From NCBI GenBank assembly GCA_029265075.1, contig JAJUJZ010000006.1, positions 1-52,452 on the forward strand: a stretch of DNA of 52,452 nucleotides, in the 5' to 3' direction. The stretch is from Gammaproteobacteria bacterium (lineage in GTDB: Bacteria; Pseudomonadota; Gammaproteobacteria; Pseudomonadales; CAMLJR01). The notes under the pieces are model-generated. The model was not told the DNA's origin. It worked only from the letters and a program-made list of their open reading frames with translations, and made no database searches. Shown piece after piece: positions 7,315-15,910 of this stretch (position 1 is the stretch's first letter; each line of letters opens with the position of its first letter). The position numbers were made by a program, and so were the translations under genes.

Positions 7315-8212
7315 CTTCTGGAGCGCGTGGATCATCGTTCTGACGGTGCTCACGCTGGCTGGCAACGCCTGGGTTTTGCTTGCAAACCGCAAGACTGTCT
7401 CGCGTGGCCCGGATACAACAACTGGTCATAACTACGACGGCATCGAGGAGTATGACAACCCGCTGCCGGCCTGGTGGTTCTGGAGCTTTGTTCTCCTGTT
7501 CCTCTTTTCGATCGGCTATCTGATTGCCTATCCCGGCCTCGGCAGCTTCAAAGGGCTGCTCGGCTGGACGCAGGTCAACCAGCTTGAAAAGGAGCTGGCT
7601 GCTGCGCAGGAGCGTTACGGTCCGATTTTCGACCGCTATGCTGCCATGCCGATCGAAGAAGTCGCCCAGGATCCGCAAGCTCGTCAGATGGGTCAGCGGC
7701 TGTTTGCCAACAACTGTTCGCAGTGTCACGGTGTTGACGCGCGCGGCAGCTTTGGCTTCCCCAACCTGACTGATAACGACTGGCTGTGGGGCTCATCGCC
7801 TGAACAGATCCGTCAGACCATCACCCACGGCCGTCAGGGCGTCATGCCGGGCTGGGAGTCGGTACTGGGCAATAAGGGCGTCGTCGACGTCACCGCCTAC
7901 GTACTGTCGCTCAGCGGCCGGGAAGCTCCTGCCGGTGATATCAACGCTGGCGAGCAGGCCTACAAGACCGTCTGCGCGACCTGCCACGGCCCCGAAGGCA
8001 AAGGAGACATCGCTTTCGGCGCACCGAATCTGACCGACGATATCTGGCTGTACGGTTCGTCGCCGGCGTGGATTCAGCAGACCGTTCGTTATGGTCGTAA
8101 CAACGTAATGCCCGCTTTTGGTGAAAACCTCGAGCCGGCGAAAATCCACTTGCTGGTTGCGTACGTCTGGGGGTTGTCGAACCTCGACGCCAAGGAAACT
8201 GCAAGTCGCTAG
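7307..8212 (+). CDS. ccoP: cbb3-type cytochrome c oxidase subunit III (diheme cytochrome c)
   Basis: 301 residues. Two N-terminal membrane segments (about 8-26 and 55-75; the second contains WWFWSFVLLFLFSIGYLIAY), then two c-type heme domains: CSQCH at 137-141 with likely axial Met180 (VMPGW), and CATCH at 223-227 with Met268 (VMPAF). It accepts electrons from soluble or membrane c-type cytochromes. The two-TM N-terminus is the longer, Pseudomonas-like form. It overlaps ccoQ and is followed by a stable hairpin before ccoG. Confidence 0.97.
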   Translation: MSNFWSAWIIVLTVLTLAGNAWVLLANRKTVSRGPDTTTGHNYDGIEEYDNPLPAWWFWSFVLLFLFSIGYLIAYPGLGSFKGLLGWTQVNQLEKELAAAQERYGPIFDRYAAMPIEEVAQDPQARQMGQRLFANNCSQCHGVDARGSFGFPNLTDNDWLWGSSPEQIRQTITHGRQGVMPGWESVLGNKGVVDVTAYVLSLSGREAPAGDINAGEQAYKTVCATCHGPEGKGDIAFGAPNLTDDIWLYGSSPAWIQQTVRYGRNNVMPAFGENLEPAKIHLLVAYVWGLSNLDAKETASR

Positions 8213-8213
8213 A

Positions 8214-8240
8214 GAGCGGGCCGCAAGGCCGCGCCCGCTC
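8214..8240 (+). repeat. Intercistronic hairpin between ccoP and ccoG
   Basis: GAGCGGGC (8214-8221) pairs with GCCCGCTC (8233-8240) around an 11-base loop. There is no T tract. It most likely stabilises the ccoNOQP 3' end or partly attenuates transcription into the assembly genes. Confidence 0.6.
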
Positions 8241-8265
8241 CTCCCCGTCATCCTTGGGAGGATGC

Positions 8266-9684
8266 ATGAAGAAGTCAGAACGTATTCCCAGCGTCGAGAT
8301 TCAGGCGCCTGAATCTGGCGAAATCGACCTGTACCAGAAGCGGGAGAAGATCTACACCCGCAAGGTCGAGGGGTTCTATCAGCGCATCCGCCTGTTCACA
8401 GGGTGGCCACTGCTGCTCGGATATTTCCTGCTGCCGTGGCTCACCTGGGACGGCCGCCCGGCCGTCCTGTTCGACCTGCCGGCGCGCAAATTCCACATTT
8501 TCCATATCACGCTGTGGCCGCAGGATCTCCCTCTGCTCGCCTGGCTGCTGATCATTGCCGCGTTTGCATTGTTCACCGTCACCATGTGGGCGGGACGTGT
8601 CTGGTGCGGTTACACCTGCCCGCAGACGGTCTGGACCGCCATTTTCATGTGGGCGGAAGAGTTTGCCGAAGGCAGCCGGCACCAGCGCATTAAACTGGAC
8701 CAGGCCCCCTGGTCGGCCGAGAAAGTGGCGCGCAAAACGCTGAAGCACGTCATGTGGTTTGGCTTCGCCTTCCTCACGGGCGTTACCTTTGTCGGCTACT
8801 TTACCCCGATCCGGGAGCTGCTGATTGGCCTCTTCACGCTGGACGCGCACTTCTGGTCCTACGCGTGGACAGTGTTTTTCACCGGCGCCACCTACATCAA
8901 CGCCGGCTGGCTGCGCGAGCAGGTCTGCATCTACATGTGCCCCTACGCGCGTTTCCAGGCAGCGATGTTCGATCGCGATACCCTGATCGTCTCGTATGAC
9001 AAGGAGCGTGGCGAGCCGCGCGGTGCCCGCAAGGTCGGCACCGATCCGGCCGCGCTGAGCCTCGGCGACTGTATCGACTGCAGTATCTGCGTGCAGGTCT
9101 GCCCGACCGGCATCGATATTCGCGACGGCCTGCAGTATGAATGCATCAACTGCGCACTCTGCATCGACGCATGTAACGAGGTGATGGACCGGATGGGCTA
9201 TGCCCGCGGGCTGATTCGTTACACCACCGAAAACGCACTTGACGGCAAGCCGACGCGCATGCTGCGGCCGCGTCTGATGGGCTACGCTGCCATTCTGCTC
9301 ATCATGGCCGGTCTGTTTGTCTATACCGTGCTGACGCGTGTTCCGGTTGGGCTCGACGTGGTACGCGAACGCACCCAGCTCTACCGCGAAACCAGTGATG
9401 GGCTGGTCGAGAACACCTACCTGCTCACCATCCGCAACATGAGCGAGCAGGCACATGAGTTCGAGATCAGCATGCGCGGCCTGGAAGGTGCGCAGCTGGT
9501 CGGCAGTACGCGAGTTGAAGTGGCCGGCGGCGCGGCGCATGAACTGCCGCTGCGGCTGACCGTCGACCCGGCGGCACTGACCAACAGCAACGTCGACATC
9601 GAGTTTGTGGTCGAAGCGACTGACGAACCCTCCTACCGCGCTACTACGGAGAGCCGGTTCCTCGGACCCCGGCTGCCACGCTGA
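8266..9684 (+). CDS. ccoG: Cytochrome c oxidase accessory protein CcoG (FixG), 4Fe-4S cupric reductase family
   Basis: 472 residues. Inner-membrane protein needed for cbb3 biogenesis; homologues reduce Cu(II) to Cu(I) for delivery to CcoN. Several membrane helices come first, with CGYTCP (114-119) and CIYMCP (221-226) motifs. Two ferredoxin-type 4Fe-4S clusters follow: CIDCSICVQVCP (C269, 272, 275, 279) and CINCALCIDACN (C293, 296, 299, 303). A last membrane helix leads into a periplasmic Ig-like C-terminal domain. The ATG at 8266 is preceded by GGGAGGA; the ORF track's TTG at 8254 overlaps this SD. The stop overlaps the ccoH ATG by one base (TGATG). Confidence 0.94.
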   Translation: MKKSERIPSVEIQAPESGEIDLYQKREKIYTRKVEGFYQRIRLFTGWPLLLGYFLLPWLTWDGRPAVLFDLPARKFHIFHITLWPQDLPLLAWLLIIAAFALFTVTMWAGRVWCGYTCPQTVWTAIFMWAEEFAEGSRHQRIKLDQAPWSAEKVARKTLKHVMWFGFAFLTGVTFVGYFTPIRELLIGLFTLDAHFWSYAWTVFFTGATYINAGWLREQVCIYMCPYARFQAAMFDRDTLIVSYDKERGEPRGARKVGTDPAALSLGDCIDCSICVQVCPTGIDIRDGLQYECINCALCIDACNEVMDRMGYARGLIRYTTENALDGKPTRMLRPRLMGYAAILLIMAGLFVYTVLTRVPVGLDVVRERTQLYRETSDGLVENTYLLTIRNMSEQAHEFEISMRGLEGAQLVGSTRVEVAGGAAHELPLRLTVDPAALTNSNVDIEFVVEATDEPSYRATTESRFLGPRLPR

Positions 9685-10211
9685 TGCAAGAGACAGAGAT
9701 GAGAACGGACACTGACGTCACCCCCTGGTACCGGCAGTTCTGGCCCTGGTTCATCATTGCTCTGCCGACTATCATCGTGGTGGCGTGCATCGTGATGCTG
9801 ATGGTCGCCATCGAGCACGACGACAGCACGGTAGACGACAACTATTACAAGGAAGGCCTGGCCATTAACATGCGCCTGGCGGAAGACCAGGCGGCTACCC
9901 GTCTCGGTCTGAACGCTCAACTGCGGCTGGACCTGACTTCGGGCGACGCCAACCTGACCCTCAGCAGCGAGCAGTCGGTGACGCCACCGGCGTCGCTGCT
10001 GCTGCGCTTCACCCATCCGCTCAATGCCGACGCCGACTTCGAAGTGAATATGCGGCAGATCGCCGGCTTCAGCTATCGCGGCGATCTCGAGCGTCCTATT
10101 CAGGGGCGCTGGCACCTTGAGCTGCGCAGCGAAGAGTGGCGGCTGCGCAAGACCATCGACGTGCGGCCCACCGCGGACCAGGTGCATCAGTGGGATTTAG
10201 TGCATGAGTGA
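9684..10211 (+). CDS. ccoH: cbb3 oxidase assembly protein CcoH (FixH family)
   Basis: 175 residues from the ATG overlapping the ccoG stop; a second ATG at 9699 (MRTDTDVTPW) has a more purine-rich upstream and could be the true start. One N-terminal helix (FWPWFIIALPTIIVVACIVML), the conserved DDNYYKEGLAINMRL segment, then a periplasmic domain. Homologues associate with CcoN/CcoP during assembly. The final eight bases overlap ccoI. Confidence 0.9.
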   Translation: MQETEMRTDTDVTPWYRQFWPWFIIALPTIIVVACIVMLMVAIEHDDSTVDDNYYKEGLAINMRLAEDQAATRLGLNAQLRLDLTSGDANLTLSSEQSVTPPASLLLRFTHPLNADADFEVNMRQIAGFSYRGDLERPIQGRWHLELRSEEWRLRKTIDVRPTADQVHQWDLVHE

Positions 10212-12621
10212 AGCTGCTTCGCTCCTCTCCTCCTGCTTTCACTGCGGCGACGCGGTGCCGCCCGCGATGGCGGGCGAAGTGCTGGAGATTGAGGGGCGTG
10301 AAGTGGCTTTCTGCTGCCCCGCCTGCCGCATGGTGGCCATGACCATCCGCGACAGCGGGCTGACCAGCTATTACCGGTTCCGCGACGAGCGTGGCGATAA
10401 ACCTACCACGCCAGCCCGTTATGACGCCTTTGACCAGCCCGCCTTTCAGCGCCGCTGGGTGCGCCGCCGCAGTGACGGACTGGTCGAAACCGAGCTGCTG
10501 CTCGAAGGCATGCACTGTGCCGCCTGTATCTGGCTGATTGAACACCATCTGCGGCAGCTGCCCGGGGTACGCGAAGTACAGGTCAACCTGAGCGAGCAGC
10601 GCTGCCAGGTGAGCTGGGAGCCAGACGTTTCCAGACTGAGTAATATCTGCTCCGCCGTTGCGGCCATCGGCTATCAGCCGCAGCCGTTCAGTGCCGACCG
10701 GCTGGAGCAGTCACAGCGCGCCGAGCAGCGCCGCCTGCTGCGCCAGCTGGGTGTTGCCGGGCTCGGCTCCATGCAGGTCGGCATGGCAGCCATTGGCCTT
10801 TATGCGGCCGATCTGCAGGGCGGCATCCACGATTCCATGCGAGAGCTGCTGCGCTGGGCCAGTCTCTGGCTGTCGATTCCCATCGTGGTTTACTCCGGCA
10901 TGCCGTTCCTGCGCGGCGCCTGGCGCGGCGTCAAAGCGCGGCGCCCGGGCATGGACCTGCCGGTAGCTGTCGCCATCGTACTCGGCTTTCTGGCCAGCGC
11001 CTGGGCGACCTGGCAGGGCACCGGCGAGATCTATTACGACTCGGTGACAATGTTCATCTTCCTGCTGCTCACCGGGCGCTATCTGGAGTCGCGCGCCCGC
11101 GCCTGGAGCAGCCGTGGCGGCACCGATCTCAACGCCCTGCTGCCGCTGGCCGCCACGCGCTTCGATGCCGACGGCAAGCTGGAAACGATACCGCTCGAAA
11201 CCCTGCGCAAAGGTGATCGCGTCGTAGTGGCGGCCGGTCAGACGCTGCCTGCCGATGGCATCCTGCTGGAACGTGATGCCAGTGTGAATGAAGCTGCGCT
11301 GACCGGCGAATTCATGCCAGTCCACAAACAGCCCGGCGACCTGCTGACGGCCGGTGCTGTCAACGGCGATCAGCCGCTGGTGATGACTGTGGAAGCGACC
11401 GGCGCCGATCTGCGACTGCAGATGGTGCAGCGGCTGGCGCGACAGGCCGAGCAGCACAAACCGCTGCTGGCTCAGCTGGCCGACCGCATGGCCAGCGCCT
11501 TTGTTATTGCCGTACTGGTGTTGTCGGGGCTGACCTGGCTGGGCTGGCATTTCATCGACCCCGGCCGCGCCTTCTGGGTGGCGTTGTCGGTGCTGGTGGT
11601 GAGCTGCCCCTGTGCGCTCGGCCTGGCCACGCCGATGGCGCTGACCACCGCCACCCAGGCGCTGCGCCGCCAGGGTCTGCTGGTCACCCGGGGCGCGGTA
11701 TGGGAGGCGCTGCCAACCATCACCGACGTGGTATTCGACAAGACCGGCACGCTCACCGAAGGGCGTATCGAGCTGGCGGAAACGCGGCCGGTCAGCGGCC
11801 GCAGCGCGGATGTCTGTATCGCGATTGCTGCGGCGCTGGAGGTGGGCTCCAGCCATCCGATTGCTGCCGCGTTCGGCGCCGCTGCCGGCAACATGGCCGA
11901 ACAGCGCCGCGATGTGGCGGGCCTGGGCGTCGAGGGCGTAATCGCGGGCCGTCGTTACCGGCTCGGCGTCGCTGCCTTTGCCGTGAATGGCGAGGTTGCA
12001 CCGCCCGGCAGCGGCCACTGGATCGCACTGGCAGAAGAAGGCGAGCTGATCTGCTGGTTCCGGCTCGACGACGCGTTGCGGCGGGACACTGCCGCCACAG
12101 TGGCGGCCCTGCAGGAGCTGGGCCTGCGCCTGCATCTGCTGAGTGGCGACCGCTCGGACAGCGTGGCCCGGCTGGCCACGGAACTCGGTTTCGATCATTA
12201 CGTCGACAGTGCGACGCCAGCAGACAAGCTCGCCTATCTGACCCGTCTCCAGGGGGACGGCAAGCGGGTACTGATGGTGGGCGATGGTATCAATGATATT
12301 CCGGTACTGGCGGCGGCGGATGTGTCGGTCGCGATGAGCAATGCGTCCCAGCTGGCAAAAACCCGCGCCGACTGCATGCTCCTCGGACCGCAGCTCAGCC
12401 GCCTGCTGGCCCTGCTCTGGCAAGGTGTGCGTACCCGCCGCATCGTGCGCGAAAACCTGGCCTGGGCACTGGGGTATAACATCATAGCCCTGCCGCTGGC
12501 AGCCGCTGGCCTGGTGGCCCCGTGGCTGGCGGCGGTGGGCATGTCAGCCAGCTCCCTGCTGGTTGTGCTCAACGCGCTGCGGCTGCAACGGTTACGGCTG
12601 CCACCATCCGCTACGAGCTGA
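10204..12621 (+). CDS. ccoI: Cation-transporting P1B-type ATPase CcoI (FixI), copper transport for cbb3
   Basis: 805 residues. The N-terminus has a Cys-rich zinc-finger-like segment (CFHC at 11-14, CCPAC at 37-41), then a heavy-metal-associated domain with GMHCAAC (C105, C108). Membrane helices include the ion-binding CPC (468-470), followed by the phosphorylation motif DKTGTLTEG (D512) and the hinge GDGINDIPVLAAADVSVAM. This is the CopA2/FixI architecture, which exports Cu(I) to the periplasm for oxidase metallation rather than for tolerance. It overlaps ccoH by 8 bases and ends 9 bases before ccoS. Confidence 0.95.
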   Translation: MSEAASLLSSCFHCGDAVPPAMAGEVLEIEGREVAFCCPACRMVAMTIRDSGLTSYYRFRDERGDKPTTPARYDAFDQPAFQRRWVRRRSDGLVETELLLEGMHCAACIWLIEHHLRQLPGVREVQVNLSEQRCQVSWEPDVSRLSNICSAVAAIGYQPQPFSADRLEQSQRAEQRRLLRQLGVAGLGSMQVGMAAIGLYAADLQGGIHDSMRELLRWASLWLSIPIVVYSGMPFLRGAWRGVKARRPGMDLPVAVAIVLGFLASAWATWQGTGEIYYDSVTMFIFLLLTGRYLESRARAWSSRGGTDLNALLPLAATRFDADGKLETIPLETLRKGDRVVVAAGQTLPADGILLERDASVNEAALTGEFMPVHKQPGDLLTAGAVNGDQPLVMTVEATGADLRLQMVQRLARQAEQHKPLLAQLADRMASAFVIAVLVLSGLTWLGWHFIDPGRAFWVALSVLVVSCPCALGLATPMALTTATQALRRQGLLVTRGAVWEALPTITDVVFDKTGTLTEGRIELAETRPVSGRSADVCIAIAAALEVGSSHPIAAAFGAAAGNMAEQRRDVAGLGVEGVIAGRRYRLGVAAFAVNGEVAPPGSGHWIALAEEGELICWFRLDDALRRDTAATVAALQELGLRLHLLSGDRSDSVARLATELGFDHYVDSATPADKLAYLTRLQGDGKRVLMVGDGINDIPVLAAADVSVAMSNASQLAKTRADCMLLGPQLSRLLALLWQGVRTRRIVRENLAWALGYNIIALPLAAAGLVAPWLAAVGMSASSLLVVLNALRLQRLRLPPSATS

Positions 12622-12630
12622 GGAGGTTCC

Positions 12631-12825
12631 ATGGAAAGCTTTTACCTGCTGGTGCCTGCTGCCATGCTGCTCTGCGGTATTGCTGTGGGCGTCTTCATCT
12701 GGGCGGTTCAGCGCCGCCAGTTCGACGACCTCGACAATGTCGGGCGCCAGATCCTGTTTGATGACGATCCGCCCGTCCGTCGCAAGGTGGCCGGCGAAGA
12801 CCGCAATCCTCCGGGCCGGTCATGA
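12631..12825 (+). CDS. ccoS: cbb3-type oxidase assembly protein CcoS
   Basis: 64 residues: one membrane helix (FYLLVPAAMLLCGIAVGVFIWAV) followed by the family-typical QFDDLDNVGRQILFDDD. Required for cofactor insertion into cbb3 in other bacteria. SD GAGGAGG is placed before the ATG. Its last four bases overlap the next ORF (ATGA), so translation is coupled to the SafE-like protein. Confidence 0.93.
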   Translation: MESFYLLVPAAMLLCGIAVGVFIWAVQRRQFDDLDNVGRQILFDDDPPVRRKVAGEDRNPPGRS

Positions 12826-13565
12826 CACTCACCCTGCTCGGCAGCGGTCTGCTGCTAGGCCTCATGGGCAGTACGCACTGTCTGGGGATGTGCGGCGGCC
12901 TCAGTGCCGCGCTGGGTGCCGCGGCCGGTACACAGCAACGGCTGATGGCGCTGGCGTACAACCTCGGGCGCATCTGCTGCTACGCCCTCCTCGGCCTGAT
13001 CGCCGGCGGTATCGTCACCGGCTTCGGCGATCTGTTGCAGCAGTGGCTGCCGGAGACTGGTCGTATACTCCGTTCGGTTGCCGCCTTGCTGGTCATTGGG
13101 ATGGGGCTGTTCATCACCGGCTGGTGGCTCGGTGTCAGCCGCATCGAGACCATGGGCAGCGGCGTCTGGCGCCGGCTGCAACCAATGGTCAGACACTTTC
13201 TGCCGCCACGCACCCCCGTCGACGCGTTGCTGCTGGGCGGGCTGTGGGGCCTGCTTCCCTGCGGGCTGGTTTACTCCAGCCTGAGCTGGGCAGCCACTGC
13301 TGGCGGACCGCTGCAGTCGGCGACACTGATGGCCGCCTTCGGACTCGGTACGCTGCCCGCCATGCTGGTAACCACACTGGGCGGCCAGGAACTGCAGCAC
13401 CGCCTGCGGCGGCCGTTCGTCCGCAAGCTCGCGGGCAGCGTGCTGATCGGCGTCGGGCTCTGGTCACTGCTGTCGATCTGGGGTGTCATCCCGGGTCATG
13501 GTCATCACCATCACGCAGCGCACGACGCGGCGCCGCATTCAGGCACTGCGCCCCACGCTCACTGA
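12822..13565 (+). CDS. Sulfite exporter TauE/SafE-family membrane protein with His-rich C-terminus
   Basis: 247 residues, about six or seven membrane segments. The first helix carries GSTHCLGMCGGL (H19, C20, C24), a motif conserved in this COG2836-like group. The C-terminus is strongly His-rich (GHGHHHHAAHDAAPHSGTAPHAH). The TauE/SafE name comes from the family; sulfite export has not been shown for the cco-linked group. The gene overlaps ccoS by four bases and sits where Pseudomonas keeps a homologue at the end of ccoGHIS. Metal handling for oxidase assembly is a reasonable inference from the Cys/His motifs and the operon. In Pseudomonas hemN and anr follow; here they do not. Confidence 0.8.
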   Translation: MTLTLLGSGLLLGLMGSTHCLGMCGGLSAALGAAAGTQQRLMALAYNLGRICCYALLGLIAGGIVTGFGDLLQQWLPETGRILRSVAALLVIGMGLFITGWWLGVSRIETMGSGVWRRLQPMVRHFLPPRTPVDALLLGGLWGLLPCGLVYSSLSWAATAGGPLQSATLMAAFGLGTLPAMLVTTLGGQELQHRLRRPFVRKLAGSVLIGVGLWSLLSIWGVIPGHGHHHHAAHDAAPHSGTAPHAH

Positions 13566-13594
13566 CCTGTCGTCGCTGCCTGCAGCCGCGGCGG

Positions 13595-13600
13595 TATACT
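13595..13600 (+). promoter_or_regulatory. Candidate -10 element upstream of the TrpD2/YbiB-like gene
   Basis: GGTATACT, with TATACT at 13595-13600, about 77 bases before the ATG. No good -35 is visible at 16-18 bp. Confidence 0.35.
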
Positions 13601-13676
13601 CATTTGCCCGCCATTGACTGGTGCGGGTCAGCAACCAGGCCGGCACACCGCTGGTCGTGACATCAGGCACGAGATC

Positions 13677-14687
13677 ATGAAATCGATTGCAGCGCTCGCC
13701 AAACCGGGCGAGCACCCGTTCGCCCCGTTCGTACGGATTCTCGGCAAGGGCCGGCAGGGATCGCGTTCGCTCTCGCGCGAAGAAGCCCGCGATGCGATGG
13801 CGATGATTCTGCGCGGCGACGTGGAGGAGGTTCAGCTCGGCGCATTTCTGATGCTGTTGCGGGTCAAGGAAGAGAGCGGCGACGAACTGGCGGGCTTTGT
13901 CGAGGCAGCACGAGCCGCCATCGCCGCCCCTGCCCTGCAAGTCGACCTGGACTGGTCAAGCTATGCCGGCAAGGGGCGTCACCTGCCGTGGTATCTGCTG
14001 GCAGCGCTGACGCTCGCCGACCATGGGATCCGCGTCTTCATGCACGGCGCCAGTGGTCATACACCGGGCCGCATCTACAGCGAACCGGCGCTGATCCAGC
14101 TGCTCGGCAGCGTCTGCGACAGCTGGGAGAGCGTGGCCAGCGCACTCGATGCGAGCAATTTCGCCTTTCTGCCGCTGCGCCATCTCTGTCCCCCGCTGGA
14201 CCGCATGATCGATCTGCGCAGCCTGCTGGGGCTGCGCTCGCCGGTGCACACACTGTCGCGGCTGCTCAACCCGCTGGCCGCGCCTTATGCGGTGCAGAGC
14301 ATCTTTCACCCGCCCTACGGCCCGCGCCACCAGGCGGCCGCCCTGGCACTCGGCCAGCCGCACGTCGCTGTTTTCAAAGGCGATGCCGGCGAGGTGGAGC
14401 GGCGTCCGGAGGCGGTCACCACCATTTATCGCATTGCGGATGGAGTGGCATCGGAGATGCGCTGGCCGCGACTGGTCGACGGCCGGCAGTCGCCGCCGGA
14501 AGAGCTGGAAGTGGAGAGGCTGCGTCAGGTGTGGCGCGGCGACCACCACGACGCTTACGGTGAGCTCGCCATTACCGGCACGCTGGCGGTTGTGCTGGAA
14601 CTGCTCGGACGCGCCGATCAGGAATCGGCACCCGCGATGGCGCAGCGCTGGTGGGCAGAGCGCAACCGCGAGCGCATCCCGGCATGA
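13677..14687 (+). CDS. ybiB: Glycosyltransferase-like TrpD2/YbiB family protein
   Basis: 336 residues. Resembles the nucleoside phosphorylase/anthranilate phosphoribosyltransferase fold: an N-terminal helical domain (SREEARDAMAMILRGDVEEVQLGAFLMLLRVKEES) and a C-terminal domain with HGASGHTPGRIYSE and FHPPYGPRHQAAALALG. E. coli YbiB has this fold but lacks TrpD activity and binds nucleic acid, so no enzymatic role is claimed here. The ATG at 13677 gives the family N-terminus; the caller's start is 63 bases upstream. No strong SD is seen. In P. aeruginosa, from memory, the homologue directly follows tusE. Confidence 0.85.
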   Translation: MKSIAALAKPGEHPFAPFVRILGKGRQGSRSLSREEARDAMAMILRGDVEEVQLGAFLMLLRVKEESGDELAGFVEAARAAIAAPALQVDLDWSSYAGKGRHLPWYLLAALTLADHGIRVFMHGASGHTPGRIYSEPALIQLLGSVCDSWESVASALDASNFAFLPLRHLCPPLDRMIDLRSLLGLRSPVHTLSRLLNPLAAPYAVQSIFHPPYGPRHQAAALALGQPHVAVFKGDAGEVERRPEAVTTIYRIADGVASEMRWPRLVDGRQSPPEELEVERLRQVWRGDHHDAYGELAITGTLAVVLELLGRADQESAPAMAQRWWAERNRERIPA

Positions 14688-14761
14688 ACTCTGGAGTCAG
14701 GCGGCCACCAGGGCGGGACCAGCATAGCGGGACCACCGAGCCCCGGCCGCCGGGTCAGAAA

Positions 14762-15472
14762 CTATGAATACCGCAGGCGCAGCCAGACGGTGCCCGGTTT
14801 ACGCTCCACCTCGACACCGGTTGCCGTAGTGCGATAGGTCAGATAGCAGTGCTGGCGAGGCGCGCTGAGCACGGCAGGCTGGAAAATCGCGACACTGTCA
14901 CCGCTGCAGCGTGCCGAGCGCGTGATCAGGCCAGGCAGCCCCTGCTGATGGAAACGCTGGCCGACCTGCTGGGTGAAGCCGTAGTCGTCCGGATCGATAA
15001 GCGCGGGCCAGGTATCAACGGCGTCGCGCAGATCAATCAGCACCGCATCGAGCATGACTGTGTAAACGCTCCGCTCCATCGAAATGCCCGGCCGCAGAAA
15101 GCCCTCGGCGTCGCTCAGCAGACCATTGCGCCAGTGCCAGGCGGTCTCGTGCACGGTGGTCGCAACGCTGTCGCCGCCATACCAGACCCCGAAACTGCCG
15201 TCGGAATAGCGGCTTCTCGTCCAATGGACAAACGGGAAGCCGATGGCCGCGCTCCACGCTGCCTCTTCAAACGGCCGGCTGATCACTGGCTGCGCCGCGT
15301 GGTAGGTTGGCGGCTTATGGGCCAGCTCGACCGCTGCAGCAATGGCACGATCGCCCGGGTCGTCGCTCAGGTCATCAAACAGATCCCGCGACGCCCGCAG
15401 CGAAACGATGTTGCGGTAAGTGCGCTGGCGATGGGCCAGTGTAGCGAGGCCGGAGAAGAAGTCCTGGAGCAA
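14762..15472 (-). CDS. RES-domain toxin (NAD+-degrading family)
   Basis: 236 residues. RES toxins deplete NAD+ in the cytoplasm. The conserved residues are recognisable: Arg in WTRSRYSDGSFGVWYGG (R86/R88), Glu in TTVHETAWHW (E109) and Ser in GLITRSARCSGDSVAIFQP (S186). The ORF begins at TTG (15472-15470), one codon after the antitoxin TGA and in the same reading frame; the N-terminal 130 residues offer no in-frame ATG, so TTG or another rare codon must be used. It ends facing the TrpD2-like gene. Paired with the upstream Xre-type antitoxin. Confidence 0.85.
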   Translation of the reverse strand: MLQDFFSGLATLAHRQRTYRNIVSLRASRDLFDDLSDDPGDRAIAAAVELAHKPPTYHAAQPVISRPFEEAAWSAAIGFPFVHWTRSRYSDGSFGVWYGGDSVATTVHETAWHWRNGLLSDAEGFLRPGISMERSVYTVMLDAVLIDLRDAVDTWPALIDPDDYGFTQQVGQRFHQQGLPGLITRSARCSGDSVAIFQPAVLSAPRQHCYLTYRTTATGVEVERKPGTVWLRLRYS

Positions 15473-15475
15473 GGT

Positions 15476-15883
15476 TCAGCGCCCGCGAGCACGATCGAGA
15501 TAGGCGCGCACCATCAGCATGCCGGCAAACCCCCACTCCCGAATCACTTCGACCGGTGTGCGCTGATCGAAAGCGCGGTTGCGAGTGGAGATCCAGCGGT
15601 AGGCGAGATCGCGGTCGTTTGGAAACAGCAGTCGCAGATTCTTGTGAATGCCGAGCAGCGTAGCTGCCCGATCGAGCAGATCGCGCTGGTTGGCCAGTGG
15701 TGAGCCGTTGCGATAGCGAGTGAGCGCGGCACGGTTATCCGGCGCCAGCCCCAGCAGCGACAGCTGATCAGCCGTATCGAGCTGCCAGTGCTCAAACAGC
15801 TGCATCAGCATGCGTGCCAGTGCTCTGCGCTCTTCTTCGCTGGCAGTCCAGCGGACCGGGGCAGGTTCGGCCGTTGCGCTCAT
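15476..15883 (-). CDS. Xre/MbcA/ParS-family antitoxin
   Basis: 135 residues. The Xre-like helical N-terminus ([39 protein letters not shown]) and the C-terminal toxin-binding domain with [39 protein letters not shown] are the classic partner of RES toxins. It neutralises the toxin and usually represses its own operon. The ATG at 15883 (MSATAEPAP) is supported by GGGAGGA upstream; the ORF-track start nine codons earlier lies over the SD. Three bases separate its stop from the toxin TTG. Confidence 0.85.
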   Translation of the reverse strand: MSATAEPAPVRWTASEEERRALARMLMQLFEHWQLDTADQLSLLGLAPDNRAALTRYRNGSPLANQRDLLDRAATLLGIHKNLRLLFPNDRDLAYRWISTRNRAFDQRTPVEVIREWGFAGMLMVRAYLDRARGR

Positions 15884-15910
15884 TGCAGTCCTCCCGCGAC
15901 TTCGCAGCAA

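Noticed and set aside
10711-12423. 570-aa minus ORF opposite ccoI, and similar long antisense ORFs opposite gorA (572 aa), clpA (522 aa), idh (594 aa), galE and purB
   Set aside because: All lie opposite clear core genes in GC-rich DNA, where stop codons are rare on the complementary phase. None shows a family motif.
12563-13660. 365-aa plus ORF across ccoS and the SafE gene
   Set aside because: Out-of-frame shadow; Arg/Pro/Ala-rich with no domains, and it overlaps two recognised genes.
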